A DNA stretch of 64,000 nt. It comes from an uncultured Altererythrobacter sp. (GTDB lineage: Bacteria > Pseudomonadota > Alphaproteobacteria > Sphingomonadales > Sphingomonadaceae). This document shows, one piece after another, positions 1 through 8,323 of the stretch. Positions within the stretch are counted from its first letter, which is position 1; each line of letters starts with the position of its first letter. The stretch lies in the NCBI GenBank assembly GCA_947492235.1, contig CANLLZ010000002.1:124001-188000 (forward strand). The letters run 5' to 3'. The position numbers were made by a program, and so were the translations under genes. Below the pieces are notes generated by a model that worked only from the letters and a program-made list of their open reading frames with translations, did no database searches and had not been told where the DNA came from.

Positions 1-15
1 ATGTCTCGCAAATGA
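1..15 (+). CDS. Possible 3' end of an upstream gene (partial)
   Basis: The frame from base 1 reads four codons and then TGA at 13-15, overlapping the ATG of the desaturase at 12-14 as ATGA. This is the usual form of translational coupling, so an upstream gene may end here. Only four codons are visible, so neither its existence nor its function can be established. Confidence 0.25.
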   Translation: MSRK

Positions 16-854
16 GCGATACGGAAATGCGGAAGCTGGAGAACCAGATCGCGCGCAAATATGCGGGCGATGTTCCGTGGGGTGTGGTCGTTTGGGCCTT
101 TGCCAATCTGGTCTTCTGGCTCTCGCTCTGGCCATTGGTGCTGACCGATACGATCCCGCTGTGGCTCGGCTTTGTCCTCTCCAGCCTCAGCCTGATGACC
201 GTGTATCTGCCAACCCACGAGGCGCAGCACGACATTATCGGTCGTCCGGGCACGAAGCTGCGCTGGCTCAACGAATTGCTGGGCCATGCGACCAGCTGGA
301 TGATCCTCCTGCCATTCGGCACGTTGCGCGTCACCCATCTGGACCATCACCGCCACACCAATGACGCGGAACTGGACAGCGATATTACAACGCAGGCGGA
401 CACGGCTTGGCAAGCCTTGCTGGAATCGATCCGCCAGCGTCAGCCTGATGCCAAGCGGGCGCAGGATTACCGCGCCAGTCTGGAACGGGCCGGGCGCGCC
501 GATCTCATCGGCCTGACCGCACTGTATAAGCTTGGCTTTTTCGGGCTGATGTTCGCGATGGCGTGGAACGGGCTGGCGCTGGAGGCCTTCCTGCTGTGGT
601 GGCTGCCCTACCAGATCGCGATGACCTACATCATCTTCTTCCTAAGCTGGGCACCGCACAGCCCGGGGCTGACGACGGGCCGGTATCGCAACACGAAGAG
701 CTGGAAATCAAAGCTCGGCGATCCGCTGTCGATGTGGATGGGATACCATGTGGTGCATCACCTCCACCCGTATATCCCGCTGCTGAAGACGAAGGATGCC
801 TATTGGGAGATGCGCCCAATTCTTGAAAAGCGCGGAGTCAAGCTGGGGCTCTAG
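12..854 (+). CDS. Membrane fatty acid desaturase / hydroxylase family protein
   Basis: Integral-membrane di-iron oxygenase of 280 residues. Three histidine clusters that bind the di-iron centre are visible: HEAQHD at about 69-74, HLDHHRHTN at about 109-117 and HVVHHLHP at about 246-253. Hydrophobic stretches near 25-65, 93-105 and 170-215 fit the usual membrane layout. Known members insert double bonds or hydroxyl groups into acyl chains or carotenoids. The substrate cannot be decided from sequence: both fatty acid desaturation and carotenoid ring hydroxylation are possible. The start ATG may overlap the stop of an upstream gene. It converges on the isoaspartyl peptidase gene with 3 bp between the stops. 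Confidence 0.85.
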   Translation: MSDTEMRKLENQIARKYAGDVPWGVVVWAFANLVFWLSLWPLVLTDTIPLWLGFVLSSLSLMTVYLPTHEAQHDIIGRPGTKLRWLNELLGHATSWMILLPFGTLRVTHLDHHRHTNDAELDSDITTQADTAWQALLESIRQRQPDAKRAQDYRASLERAGRADLIGLTALYKLGFFGLMFAMAWNGLALEAFLLWWLPYQIAMTYIIFFLSWAPHSPGLTTGRYRNTKSWKSKLGDPLSMWMGYHVVHHLHPYIPLLKTKDAYWEMRPILEKRGVKLGL

Positions 855-857
855 GCG

Positions 858-1913
858 CTATTCGGCGTCACCCGCGTGATCGCCGAAGATAGCGATTTCC
901 CGCAGGCCCTCGCTGTCGGCGCGCCCGCGATACATGCCGGCCGTGTTGAAGCTGAACACTTCGTCGCCAGCCGGAGTAACGACAATTACGCCGCCGTCAC
1001 CGCCCATTTCCAGCACTTCTGCCAGAACCGAGTCGGACGCGGTTTGCGGGTCTTCCCCGGCCAGAGCGATGCGCGAGCAAATTTCTCGCGCCACGCCGAC
1101 GCGAATGAAATACTCCCCATGGCCGGTCGCGCTGACGGCACAGCTGTCGTTATCGGCATAGGTTCCTGCCCCGATAATTGGTGCATCGCCAATGCGGCCC
1201 CAGCGCTTGCCCGTCATCCCGCCGGTGGAGGTGCCCGCCGCCAGATTGCCCTGCATATCGCGCGCCACTGCGCCAACCGTGCCGTATTTCACATCGACGT
1301 CGAGCGCGGAGAGCTTCTGCGCCTTCAGCCGGTTCAAGGATTCCAGCCGCCGCTCGGTCGCGAACCAATCGGGTAAGACTGTCTCCAGCCCATGCTCCCC
1401 GGCAAATTCTTCCGCACCATCGCCGGATAGGAAGACGTGGCGACTTTCGGTGCGCACCGTGTCGGCCAGCAGGATCGGATTGCGGATCGTGCGCGTGCCC
1501 GTCACCGCCCCTGCGCTGCGGTCGGTGCCGTCCATGATCGAGGCATCATGCTCGATTCTACCGTCCCACGTAAACACCGCCCCGCGCCCGGCATTGTAGA
1601 GCGGATCGTCCTCCATCAGCACGATCGCCGCCTTGACCGCATCCATGGCCGATCCGCCTGCCGCAAGGATTTCTGTGCCCGCCGTCAGCGCCGCATCGAG
1701 CGAGGCGCGATAGGCCGCCTCCTGCTCGTCCGTCAGGTTTTCCCGCTCGATCACGCCCGCCCCGCCATGGATCGCGAAGGACCAGCCCGGTTCATCGCCA
1801 GCCGTGACATCCTGAGCGTTAGCCGGAGAGACAAGCGCCATCGCAGCGGCGATCATTAGCGGACCAACACGAGGGGAGTAGAGTGGGCGGATGAGGGAGG
1901 AAAAACGTACCAT
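858..1913 (-). CDS. Exported isoaspartyl peptidase / L-asparaginase (Ntn hydrolase, family T2)
   Basis: N-terminal nucleophile hydrolase of 351 residues that removes isoaspartyl residues from peptides or hydrolyses asparagine. The precursor is expected to cleave itself before the nucleophilic threonine, seen here as the GTVGAVA motif with Thr at about 212. The alpha part carries the family motifs HGGAG (49-53) and NAGRGAVF (107-114). The beta part carries TSTGGMTGKRWGRIGD. A long N-terminus with a hydrophobic core and an Ala-rich cleavage region near residues 30-35 predicts export to the periplasm. Length is normal for the family plus a signal peptide. Met20 is an alternative start. It is transcribed divergently from the channel gene. 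Confidence 0.92.
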   Translation of the reverse strand: MVRFSSLIRPLYSPRVGPLMIAAAMALVSPANAQDVTAGDEPGWSFAIHGGAGVIERENLTDEQEAAYRASLDAALTAGTEILAAGGSAMDAVKAAIVLMEDDPLYNAGRGAVFTWDGRIEHDASIMDGTDRSAGAVTGTRTIRNPILLADTVRTESRHVFLSGDGAEEFAGEHGLETVLPDWFATERRLESLNRLKAQKLSALDVDVKYGTVGAVARDMQGNLAAGTSTGGMTGKRWGRIGDAPIIGAGTYADNDSCAVSATGHGEYFIRVGVAREICSRIALAGEDPQTASDSVLAEVLEMGGDGGVIVVTPAGDEVFSFNTAGMYRGRADSEGLREIAIFGDHAGDAE

Positions 1914-1985
1914 AACGACCCGCTATCATAAAAATACCGCCGCTTCAGCCACGATAAAGATTTATTAACCTAACGCGGTGTCGCG

Positions 1986-2001
1986 GCACGCCCATGCGTG
2001 C
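1986..2001. repeat. Small perfect stem-loop (6 bp, loop CCAT)
   Basis: GCACGC and GCGTGC flank a four-base loop in the 136-bp divergent spacer between the isoaspartyl peptidase and channel genes. It resembles the four-base-loop hairpins seen elsewhere in the window, but a single 6-bp stem is weak evidence. Confidence 0.35.
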
Positions 2002-2049
2002 TAACGGGCGGATGGATTATCCATTCAAAACAAAAACTGGGGAAGCTTA

Positions 2050-3213
2050 ATGCAAATAGGGAATTACCAATTCGATTCAGAGGTAGCGATCGCGCTGCTT
2101 GAAAAGGCGGCGATGGCCATCGGCATTCTGATCGTCACATGGATTTTGGCGAAAGCCGCAAAATGGGCGTTCGCCAAGGTGGTGGACGCAGTGCCGCTGC
2201 TGCAGCGCGGCACTGGTAGCGGACAGAGTGTCGGCATGGCACTGGGCAAAATCGTCTCGCTGCTCATCTGGCTGTTCGGCCTGCTGGCCATCCTTCAGGT
2301 GCTTGACCTGAATGCAGTGGCTGGTCCGATCAATGAACTGCTAAACAACATTATGGGCTTCATCCCGAACCTGCTGGGCGCAGGTATTCTGGGCTATGTC
2401 GGCTTCATGATCGCGGGCATCGTGCGTGACCTCGTCACCACGACCGCACAAACTCTGAATGTTGACCGCTTCGCCAACACGGCGACTTCGGGCAATGTCG
2501 AAGAAGTGACGGGCAGCACCGCAATCAGCAAAACGCTGGGCACAATCGCTTACATCTTCATCGCAATTCCGGTGGCCATCGGCGCTCTGGGCGTGCTGAA
2601 CATCGCGGCGATCTCTGGTCCGGCAACGGAAATGCTCGACCTGATCCTCGCGGCCATTCCGCGGATCATCGCAGCGGCTATCCTGCTTGGTCTGGGCTAC
2701 CTGATCAGCAAGTTCGTTGTGAACATCCTCACCGAACTGCTGACCGGCTTCGGCGTGGACCGTTCGCTTGCGGCAACCGGTCTGGTTGGTGAAAGCACCA
2801 GCGCATCAGGCATCATCGCCCGCGTCGTGCAGATCGGCATCATCCTGTTCTTCGCCATTGCGGCGACCCGCATGCTCGGTTTCCCCGAGCTGACGGCAAT
2901 CCTGAACGAAGTTCTGGAACTGGCAGGCCGCGTGGTCTTCGGAGCCGTGGTCATCGGCGCAGGCTTCCTGATCGCCAACATGCTGGCCAAACTGATCGGT
3001 GGTACGCCGGGCACGATCGTGCGCTATGCGACCATCCTGATCTTCACCTTCATGGGCCTCAGCTACACCGGTGTCGGCGAAATCATCACCGAGACCGCGT
3101 TCAGCGCTCTGGTGATCGGCGCAGCTGTTGCGGGCGCTCTCGCCTTCGGCCTTGGTGGCCGCGAGTGGGCCGGCAAGAAGCTGGAAGAGTGGGACGCGAA
3201 CTCGAAAAAGTAA
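2050..3213 (+). CDS. Mechanosensitive ion channel family protein (TM-helix repeat type)
   Basis: Inner-membrane protein of 387 residues that is almost entirely hydrophobic. Two similar blocks of Gly/Ala-rich transmembrane helices can be seen, the second beginning near residue 180 and both ending in helix pairs containing PNLLGAGILGYVGFMIAG-like or PRIIAAAILLGLGYLISK-like sequence. This matches the conserved TM-helix repeat annotated in small mechanosensitive channels. The soluble beta domain of MscS is not evident, so a channel role is inferred from the repeat alone. The ATG is preceded by a good Shine-Dalgarno GGGGAAG. The C-terminus is charged. Confidence 0.8.
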   Translation: MQIGNYQFDSEVAIALLEKAAMAIGILIVTWILAKAAKWAFAKVVDAVPLLQRGTGSGQSVGMALGKIVSLLIWLFGLLAILQVLDLNAVAGPINELLNNIMGFIPNLLGAGILGYVGFMIAGIVRDLVTTTAQTLNVDRFANTATSGNVEEVTGSTAISKTLGTIAYIFIAIPVAIGALGVLNIAAISGPATEMLDLILAAIPRIIAAAILLGLGYLISKFVVNILTELLTGFGVDRSLAATGLVGESTSASGIIARVVQIGIILFFAIAATRMLGFPELTAILNEVLELAGRVVFGAVVIGAGFLIANMLAKLIGGTPGTIVRYATILIFTFMGLSYTGVGEIITETAFSALVIGAAVAGALAFGLGGREWAGKKLEEWDANSKK

Positions 3214-3247
3214 GTCTCCCGCTTCACCCTTACCGGTGAACAAGATA

Positions 3248-3277
3248 GGGGCGCAGGGTCATATGATCCTGCGCCCC
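3248..3277 (+). promoter_or_regulatory. 30-bp near-perfect palindrome enclosing the start codon of the GNAT gene
   Basis: GGGGCGCAGG (3248-3257) and CCTGCGCCCC (3268-3277) pair perfectly over 10 bp. The 10-nt loop contains the ATG at 3263. As RNA this places the start codon in the loop and the purine-rich ribosome binding region in the stem. It could restrict translation, or act as a terminator-like element after the channel gene, although no U-run follows. Confidence 0.6.
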
Positions 3278-3793
3278 GCTTCTTTGGACGATACCAAACC
3301 TCTGGCCACGCTGGGCAGCGACAGCTTTTGCGCAGCGTTCGCGCATCTGTACAGCGAGGCGGACCTCAACGCATTTCTCGTGCGAGTGTATTCGGAGGCG
3401 GCTGTCGGGCAGGAAATCGCCGACGATGTCTACACCCACCGGCTTGCCGTGGACGAGGCGAGCGGACGCCTGCTCGGCTTCGTGAAGCTACGCAATCCCA
3501 GCCCCTACGCCGAACATGGCGATGCACGCAGCCCAATCGCTTTGGGCCAGCTCTACACGCAGCCCGATGCAACGGGACGCGGTATCGGCGCAGTCCTGAT
3601 GGATTGGAGCATTGCCCATGCAGGGAAACGCGGCCACGATGCCATTCAGCTATCGGTGTGGAGCGAAAACCACGGCGCGCAGCGATTCTACGCTCGCTAT
3701 GGTTTCGCGAAAATCGCCGACATCACCTTTCAGGTCGGCACGCAGACCGATCACGAATTCCTGTTCGAGCTGCGGCTCGTCCAGCCACAATAG
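3263..3793 (+). CDS. GNAT family N-acetyltransferase
   Basis: Acetyl-CoA-dependent N-acetyltransferase of 176 residues. The acetyl-CoA pyrophosphate loop is visible as TGRGIGAVLMDW, followed by a C-terminal motif-B region with NHGAQRFYARYGF. The N-terminus MILRPASLDDTKPL is typical of the fold and fixes the start at 3263, although the frame is open further upstream over the 3' end of the channel gene. The acceptor substrate is unknown. The start codon lies in the loop of a strong hairpin. The SDR gene follows after 12 bp, so the two may be co-transcribed. Confidence 0.85.
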   Translation: MILRPASLDDTKPLATLGSDSFCAAFAHLYSEADLNAFLVRVYSEAAVGQEIADDVYTHRLAVDEASGRLLGFVKLRNPSPYAEHGDARSPIALGQLYTQPDATGRGIGAVLMDWSIAHAGKRGHDAIQLSVWSENHGAQRFYARYGFAKIADITFQVGTQTDHEFLFELRLVQPQ

Positions 3794-3805
3794 GAGAGAC
3801 GCACC

Positions 3806-4741
3806 ATGAGCGATTTCGGATTTGAGAGCACGGCTGACGAGGTGCTGGCGGGCATGGACCTGACCGGCAAGACCGCCCTCATTACCGGCGGATATTCCGG
3901 CCTTGGCCAAGAAACCGCCCGCGCGATGGCCGCACGCGACGCGCATGTGATTGTCGCCGGGCGCGATGGGGCAAAGGCGGACGCCGCCGTGGCCGAAATC
4001 AAGGAGGCGACGGGCAATGAACAGGTCGAGGCCTTTGTCTGCGATCTGGGTGATCAGGCACAATTGCGCGAGGCAGGCAAGGAAGCGCGCGAGCGGTTTA
4101 AGAAGATCGATCTGCTGATCAACAATGCGGGCGTCATGGCCTGCCCCTATGCGGAAACCGCCGATGGCCATGAAATGCAGTTCGGTACCAACCATCTGGG
4201 CCACTTCACCTTGACCAACGAATTGCTGCCACTCGTCGAAAAGGGCACCAATCCGCGCATCGTGAACCTCTCCAGCCGCGGGCACCATATGGGGCCGGTC
4301 GATCTGGACGATCCTAATTTCGACAACCGCGATTACGAGAAATGGGCGAGTTACGGACAGGCGAAAACCGCCAATATCCTGCACGCGGTAGGGCTGGAAA
4401 AGCGTCTGTCTGACAAGGGTATTCATGCCTATGCCGTCCATCCCGGCGGCATCCAAACCAATCTGGGGCGGCATCTGAGCGAGGAAGACGCTGCTGCGCT
4501 GATGCAGCGGGTGCAGGAAAGCGACAGCAGCTTTCAATGGAAGACCATCCCGCAAGGGGCAGCGACAACCTGCTATGCCGCCACCGCGCCGGAGCTGGAA
4601 GGCCAAGGCGGCGTCTATCTGGAAGATTGCCACGTGGCCGAGCTGGACGATGAAAGCGCCAATGGCGGCGTGCGCAGCTATGCCGTCGATCCGGCCAAAG
4701 CAGAGCAGCTCTGGACCCTGTCGGAAAGACTCGTCGGATAA
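3806..4741 (+). CDS. Short-chain dehydrogenase/reductase (retinol dehydrogenase / WWOX-like)
   Basis: NAD(P)-dependent oxidoreductase of 311 residues. The Rossmann nucleotide loop TGGYSGLG lies at about 27-34, the structural NNAG motif near 110, the catalytic serine in NLSSRGHH, and the catalytic YxxxK as YGQAK near 188-192. The HPGGIQTNLGRHL segment is characteristic of the retinol dehydrogenase-like subgroup, whose bacterial substrates are mostly unknown. Shine-Dalgarno TAGGAGAG precedes the ATG. It follows the GNAT gene by 12 bp. Confidence 0.9.
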   Translation: MSDFGFESTADEVLAGMDLTGKTALITGGYSGLGQETARAMAARDAHVIVAGRDGAKADAAVAEIKEATGNEQVEAFVCDLGDQAQLREAGKEARERFKKIDLLINNAGVMACPYAETADGHEMQFGTNHLGHFTLTNELLPLVEKGTNPRIVNLSSRGHHMGPVDLDDPNFDNRDYEKWASYGQAKTANILHAVGLEKRLSDKGIHAYAVHPGGIQTNLGRHLSEEDAAALMQRVQESDSSFQWKTIPQGAATTCYAATAPELEGQGGVYLEDCHVAELDDESANGGVRSYAVDPAKAEQLWTLSERLVG

Positions 4742-4755
4742 AAATCAGCCCGGTG

Positions 4756-4782
4756 TGTAACCTGCGCCCCCTGCCGTCCGAA
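4756..4782 (+). promoter_or_regulatory. Candidate ECF sigma autoregulatory promoter
   Basis: TGTAACC at 4756-4762 is followed, after exactly 16 nt, by CGAA at 4779-4782, 38 bp before the sigma gene. This agrees with the GTAACC-N16-CGAA form I recall for the SigF regulon of Caulobacter, whose anti-sigma factor NrsF is the family of the next gene. Autoregulation is typical for ECF operons. The motif is seen; the assignment is inferred. Confidence 0.6.
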
Positions 4783-4785
4783 ACA

Positions 4786-4812
4786 CTCCCCGACACACGA
4801 GATGGCGGGGAG
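4786..4812 (+). promoter_or_regulatory. Possible Shine-Dalgarno-sequestering hairpin in the ECF sigma leader
   Basis: CTCCCCG (4786-4792) is the exact reverse complement of CGGGGAG (4806-4812), which contains the ribosome binding site of the sigma gene 8 nt before its ATG. If transcription starts just downstream of the CGAA element, part of the 5' arm would lie at the very 5' end of the mRNA. Confidence 0.4.
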
Positions 4813-4820
4813 CCGGTTCG

Positions 4821-5351
4821 ATGATTGCAGACGAGACAACGCTGGCTCATCTAATGCGCAAAGCGCAGGGCGGCGACAAGCGCGCCTATGCCGTGCTGCT
4901 GGATGAATGCTCAAATTGGTTGCAGCGCTATTTCCGCAAGCGCGTGCCGCCACAGCAGTTGGACGATCTGGTTCAGGATGTGCTGATGTCGGTGCACCGC
5001 AAGCGCTCCAGCTGGGACCCGGACCGCGCCTTCATGCCGTGGCTCGCCGCGATTGCCCGGTACCGCTGGGTCGATCACCTGCGCAAAGTCTACCGCACGG
5101 CGGAAGACGAGCTGGGCGACCACGACGCGGCCGAGGAAAGCGAAGAAGAAGCGGTGATGGCGCGGATGAGCCTTGATCGTCTGTTCGTCCACCTGCCGCA
5201 AAAGCAGGCCGAAGTTATCGAGATGGTCAAAATCGAAGGGCTGAGCATCGTCGAAGCCAGCGAACGGACCGGCCAGAGCGAGAGCCTGGTGAAAGTGAAT
5301 ATCCATCGCGGGCTGAAGAAGCTGTCCGCTATGATCGAAAAGGCAGAATGA
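4821..5351 (+). CDS. ECF-type RNA polymerase sigma factor paired with NrsF (SigF-like)
   Basis: Sigma-70 family factor of 176 residues with only regions 2 and 4. Region 2 runs from about residue 25 to 90 and includes LDDLVQDVLMSVHRKRSSWDP and the -10 recognising segment FMPWLAAIARYRWVDHLR. Region 4 (about 112-170) carries the helix-turn-helix IVEASERTGQSESLVKVNIHRGLKKL. Its stop overlaps the start of the NrsF-type membrane protein by 4 bp, the classic sigma/anti-sigma arrangement. In Caulobacter the equivalent pair responds to chromate and cadmium stress. That role here is inferred from the pairing. Confidence 0.9.
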   Translation: MIADETTLAHLMRKAQGGDKRAYAVLLDECSNWLQRYFRKRVPPQQLDDLVQDVLMSVHRKRSSWDPDRAFMPWLAAIARYRWVDHLRKVYRTAEDELGDHDAAEESEEEAVMARMSLDRLFVHLPQKQAEVIEMVKIEGLSIVEASERTGQSESLVKVNIHRGLKKLSAMIEKAE

Positions 5352-5995
5352 CCATGAATACCCGCAACGCTGCGCTGATCGCAGAGCTGTCCGATGAACT
5401 GGAACCGGTCCGCCCGATGCGGGCCCGCGAAGGTTACGCCGTGCTGGCGCTGGCCGGAGCCGTCACCATCGGAGCCGTATGGATGGTCGCCGGATTATGG
5501 GACGGCGTGCTGACCGGCACGGCATCTCCTTTCTTCGTCATCATCAACGGCCTCCTGCTGCTGGTGGCGCTGGCCGCCATCGGCGCGAGCATCGCGCTTG
5601 CTAGCCCCCATGTCGGCAATCGGCAGGATGGTCCGCGCTGGGCGCTGGCGATGCTGGGTGTGATGCCCATCGCAGCGATTGCCATGATGCTTGGCCAAGG
5701 CAGCGGCGTGGCTAGCCTGATCGATCCCCACGCCTTCACCTGCTTTGCCGCGGGCAGCGCGACCAGCGCGCTGACCTTCGTGGCGCTGGCCTGGTGGCTG
5801 AAGCGCGGCGCGCCTGTGTCCACCACTCTATCCGGCACCATCGCCGGTGTGGCGGCGGGCGCGGCGGGCAGTTTCGCCTATGGCCTGTCCTGCCCGATCG
5901 ACGGGCTGGCACATCTGGGCATCTGGCATGTCCTGCCGGTGGTCGTCTGCGGCGCACTGGGCCGGATTGCCGTCCCCCGCATCATCCGCTGGTGA
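5348..5995 (+). CDS. nrsF: NrsF-family (DUF1109) membrane anti-sigma factor
   Basis: Inner-membrane protein of 215 residues with about six hydrophobic helices, as in NrsF/DUF1109. It is expected to hold the adjacent ECF sigma factor at the membrane and release it on stress. Two cysteines stand in the conserved contexts HAFTCFAAG and LSCPIDGLAHLGIWH, matching the pair of periplasm-facing cysteines implicated in signal sensing in the Caulobacter protein. The ATG overlaps the sigma factor stop (ATGA), giving translational coupling and matched stoichiometry. Confidence 0.88.
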   Translation: MTMNTRNAALIAELSDELEPVRPMRAREGYAVLALAGAVTIGAVWMVAGLWDGVLTGTASPFFVIINGLLLLVALAAIGASIALASPHVGNRQDGPRWALAMLGVMPIAAIAMMLGQGSGVASLIDPHAFTCFAAGSATSALTFVALAWWLKRGAPVSTTLSGTIAGVAAGAAGSFAYGLSCPIDGLAHLGIWHVLPVVVCGALGRIAVPRIIRW

Positions 5996-6081
5996 AGAAT
6001 TGTTCCAAACAGGAACAGCCCGATCATAGCAATTAAGACGCGGGCACAAGCGGTTATGACAGCGGGCAAAGGAGCTCGCCG

Positions 6082-6978
6082 ATGAAACATGCCGCTATGA
6101 TTGCTGCCGGAGTGATGACGGCGGGGATCGCTGCGTCATTTGCTTTTACCGGCCTTGATGCGAGCGCTTCCGATCAAATCCCGGTCACCATTGAATTCGA
6201 AGGCGCGTATAATGTCGCCCCGCCCGAGAGCTTTCCTTTCCTGCTCCCGGGCGCAGAGGGGGGCGGTCCCTTTTTCGGCGGGGAGGTGGATGCCTATCCG
6301 ATAGCCAGTGGCGACCCTTTCAAGGCGACCATCAGCACGTTTCTGCCCAGCCCGGAATCGTTCGATGCGGGGACAACGGGCATCACCGCGCAGGCAGACG
6401 GCACGTACAAAATTGCGCTGGTCGGCCCCAACAACACGGCAGGTTCGGTCGATCCGGGCATTGCCACCATTACCGGTTTTGAAACCGATGGCCCAGTCAC
6501 CCAGGTTTTGAGTGCCGGGCAGCCGCTGGGCAGCAGAGGCCTGTTCGTGACCTATGATCCGGCAACGCGCGGCTACACGCTGGGGGTCGAAGACGGCGGC
6601 TTTATCGCCAGCAAATTCGATGCGCCGGGCTATATCTTCTACGCCGATACGGGTGCTCTGGAACTGGCTGCATCCACCTGTCTCGGCGGATCGCGCGCAG
6701 CTTGCGAGGTGTTCGGGGACGGAGGTTTCAGCCTGTCGGGAACCCTGACATCGATATTCTCCAGCGCCATTCCGATCTGGAGCAGCGACGGAAGCATCTT
6801 CAGCTCCTTCGGCTTGGGGGCCGAGGGAAGCTGGTCGATTTCGGGCATCGGAGGAAGCGGCGGCGGAGGCGGCGGAGCAACCCCCGTGCCCGAGCCATCG
6901 ATGATGCTGCTGTTTGGCGGGGGTGCCTACGCCGTTTTGCGTCGTCGCCGGAAAACCCCCGCCTCGCGCGCAACCTGA
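6082..6978 (+). CDS. PEP-CTERM sorting domain-containing exported protein
   Basis: Secreted protein of 298 residues. An N-terminal signal peptide (hydrophobic core about 6-25, Ala-rich exit) precedes a beta-rich body without a recognised domain. A Gly-rich linker leads to the C-terminal sorting signal: VPEP, a hydrophobic segment with LLFGGGAYAVL, then a run of four arginines. This is the PEP-CTERM signal processed by exosortase, so the protein is probably anchored or released at the cell surface with exopolysaccharide. Shine-Dalgarno AAAGGAG is well placed. No exosortase gene lies in the window. It follows the anti-sigma gene by 86 bp and may belong to its regulon. Confidence 0.85.
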   Translation: MKHAAMIAAGVMTAGIAASFAFTGLDASASDQIPVTIEFEGAYNVAPPESFPFLLPGAEGGGPFFGGEVDAYPIASGDPFKATISTFLPSPESFDAGTTGITAQADGTYKIALVGPNNTAGSVDPGIATITGFETDGPVTQVLSAGQPLGSRGLFVTYDPATRGYTLGVEDGGFIASKFDAPGYIFYADTGALELAASTCLGGSRAACEVFGDGGFSLSGTLTSIFSSAIPIWSSDGSIFSSFGLGAEGSWSISGIGGSGGGGGGATPVPEPSMMLLFGGGAYAVLRRRRKTPASRAT

Positions 6979-7180
6979 ACATCCGGCGGCAAACTTCTTT
7001 CTAAAAGCACATTTTCCAACAGGGGGCGTGGCTGCTATTGCGTGACCTGATGATACGGGTCGCAAAACCGCAGCAAACGTCCCATATGGCGATGCACGGT
7101 GCGCGTTTGCCCGGGCTGGATTTTTCTTGCCCTGGACCGTGTTCCAAGTGTTTCAAACGTGCTTCACGAGAGAGCAACCG

Positions 7181-8323
7181 ATGAATGCCATCCGCCCCTG
7201 GCGCACCATAGAACGCCGTGAATGCCGCCAGATCATGGTCGGCAACGTGCCGGTCGGCGGCGATGCGCCGATCACCGTGCAGACGATGACCAACACGCCG
7301 ACCGAGGATGTGGGCGCGACCATCGACCAGATCCGCCGGTGCGAGGATGTGGGCGCGGACATTATCCGCGTCTCCTGTCCGACCGAGGAATCGACGGAAA
7401 ACTTCGACCAGATCGTCAAGGCGGCGCAGATCCCGATCGTCGCCGATATTCACTTCCACTACAAACGCGCTCTGGAGGCTGCCGACAAGGGCGCCGCCTG
7501 CCTGCGGATCAATCCCGGCAATATCGGCTCGTCAGAGCGCGTGGCCGAAGTGGTCCGTGCCGCGAAGGCGAATGGTTGTGCGATCCGCATCGGCGTCAAC
7601 GCCGGTTCGTTGGAGCGCGACCTGCTGGAGAAATACGGCGAGCCCTGCCCCGAGGCTTTGGTCGAAAGCGCGCTCGACCATATCAAGCTGCTGCAGGACC
7701 ACGACTTCCACGAATTCAAGGTCGCGGTGAAGGCAAGCGATGTGTTTCTCGCTGTCGCCGCCTATCACGCGCTGGCCGAGACGGTCGATTGCCCGCTGCA
7801 TCTCGGCATCACCGAGGCAGGTGGCCTGATCGGCGGCACGGTCAAATCCTCGATCGGCATTGGCAGCCTGCTATGGGCCGGGATCGGCGACACGATCCGC
7901 GTTTCGCTCAGCGCCGAGCCGGAGCAGGAAGTCAAAGTCGGCTTCGAAATGCTCAAGGCGCTGGGCCTTCGCACGCGCGGTGTTCGCGTGGTGTCGTGCC
8001 CCAGCTGCTCGCGCCAGGGTTTCGATGTCATCCGCACCGTGGAGGCGCTGGAAAGCCGGCTGGAGCATATCAAGACCCCAATGAGCCTCTCGGTTCTCGG
8101 CTGTGTGGTCAACGGCCCCGGCGAAGCGCGCGAAACCGATATCGGACTGACCGGCGGCGGCAATGGCAAGCACATGGTCTATCTCTCGGGGGTGAAAGAC
8201 CACCATATCGAGAGCGAAGACATGCTCAGCCATATCGTGAAGCTGGTGGAGGAGAAAGCCGCAGCGATCGAAGCGGGCGAAGCAACCGCCTTCGATCCGC
8301 ACGCAGCGGAAGCGGCGGAGTGA
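7181..8323 (+). CDS. ispG: 4-hydroxy-3-methylbut-2-enyl diphosphate synthase (IspG/GcpE)
   Basis: Iron-sulfur enzyme of the MEP pathway converting methylerythritol cyclodiphosphate to HMBPP, the penultimate step to IPP and DMAPP. The 380-residue length fits the short bacterial form. Cluster ligands are visible as [13 protein letters not shown] and [11 protein letters not shown]. The TIM-barrel part carries [12 protein letters not shown] and RINPGNIG. I chose the ATG at 7181 because [14 protein letters not shown] begins family-like sequence; the frame is open 18 codons further upstream. The stop overlaps the GTG start of the next gene. Isoprenoids made here would feed carotenoids, ubiquinone and the MurJ lipid II carrier. 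Confidence 0.97.
   Translation: MNAIRPWRTIERRECRQIMVGNVPVGGDAPITVQTMTNTPTEDVGATIDQIRRCEDVGADIIRVSCPTEESTENFDQIVKAAQIPIVADIHFHYKRALEAADKGAACLRINPGNIGSSERVAEVVRAAKANGCAIRIGVNAGSLERDLLEKYGEPCPEALVESALDHIKLLQDHDFHEFKVAVKASDVFLAVAAYHALAETVDCPLHLGITEAGGLIGGTVKSSIGIGSLLWAGIGDTIRVSLSAEPEQEVKVGFEMLKALGLRTRGVRVVSCPSCSRQGFDVIRTVEALESRLEHIKTPMSLSVLGCVVNGPGEARETDIGLTGGGNGKHMVYLSGVKDHHIESEDMLSHIVKLVEEKAAAIEAGEATAFDPHAAEAAE

Noticed and set aside
6001-6017. TGTTCC-N5-GGAACA as terminator or GGAAC -35 box before the PEP-CTERM gene
   Set aside because: Six-bp stem without T-run, and no convincing -10 element 16-17 nt after GGAAC.
7222-8319. Open frame running through ispG in another frame and continuing into the thioredoxin-like gene
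   Set aside because: The first 366 codons are Arg/Gly-rich shadow of ispG. Only the part from GTG 8320 has protein-like sequence.
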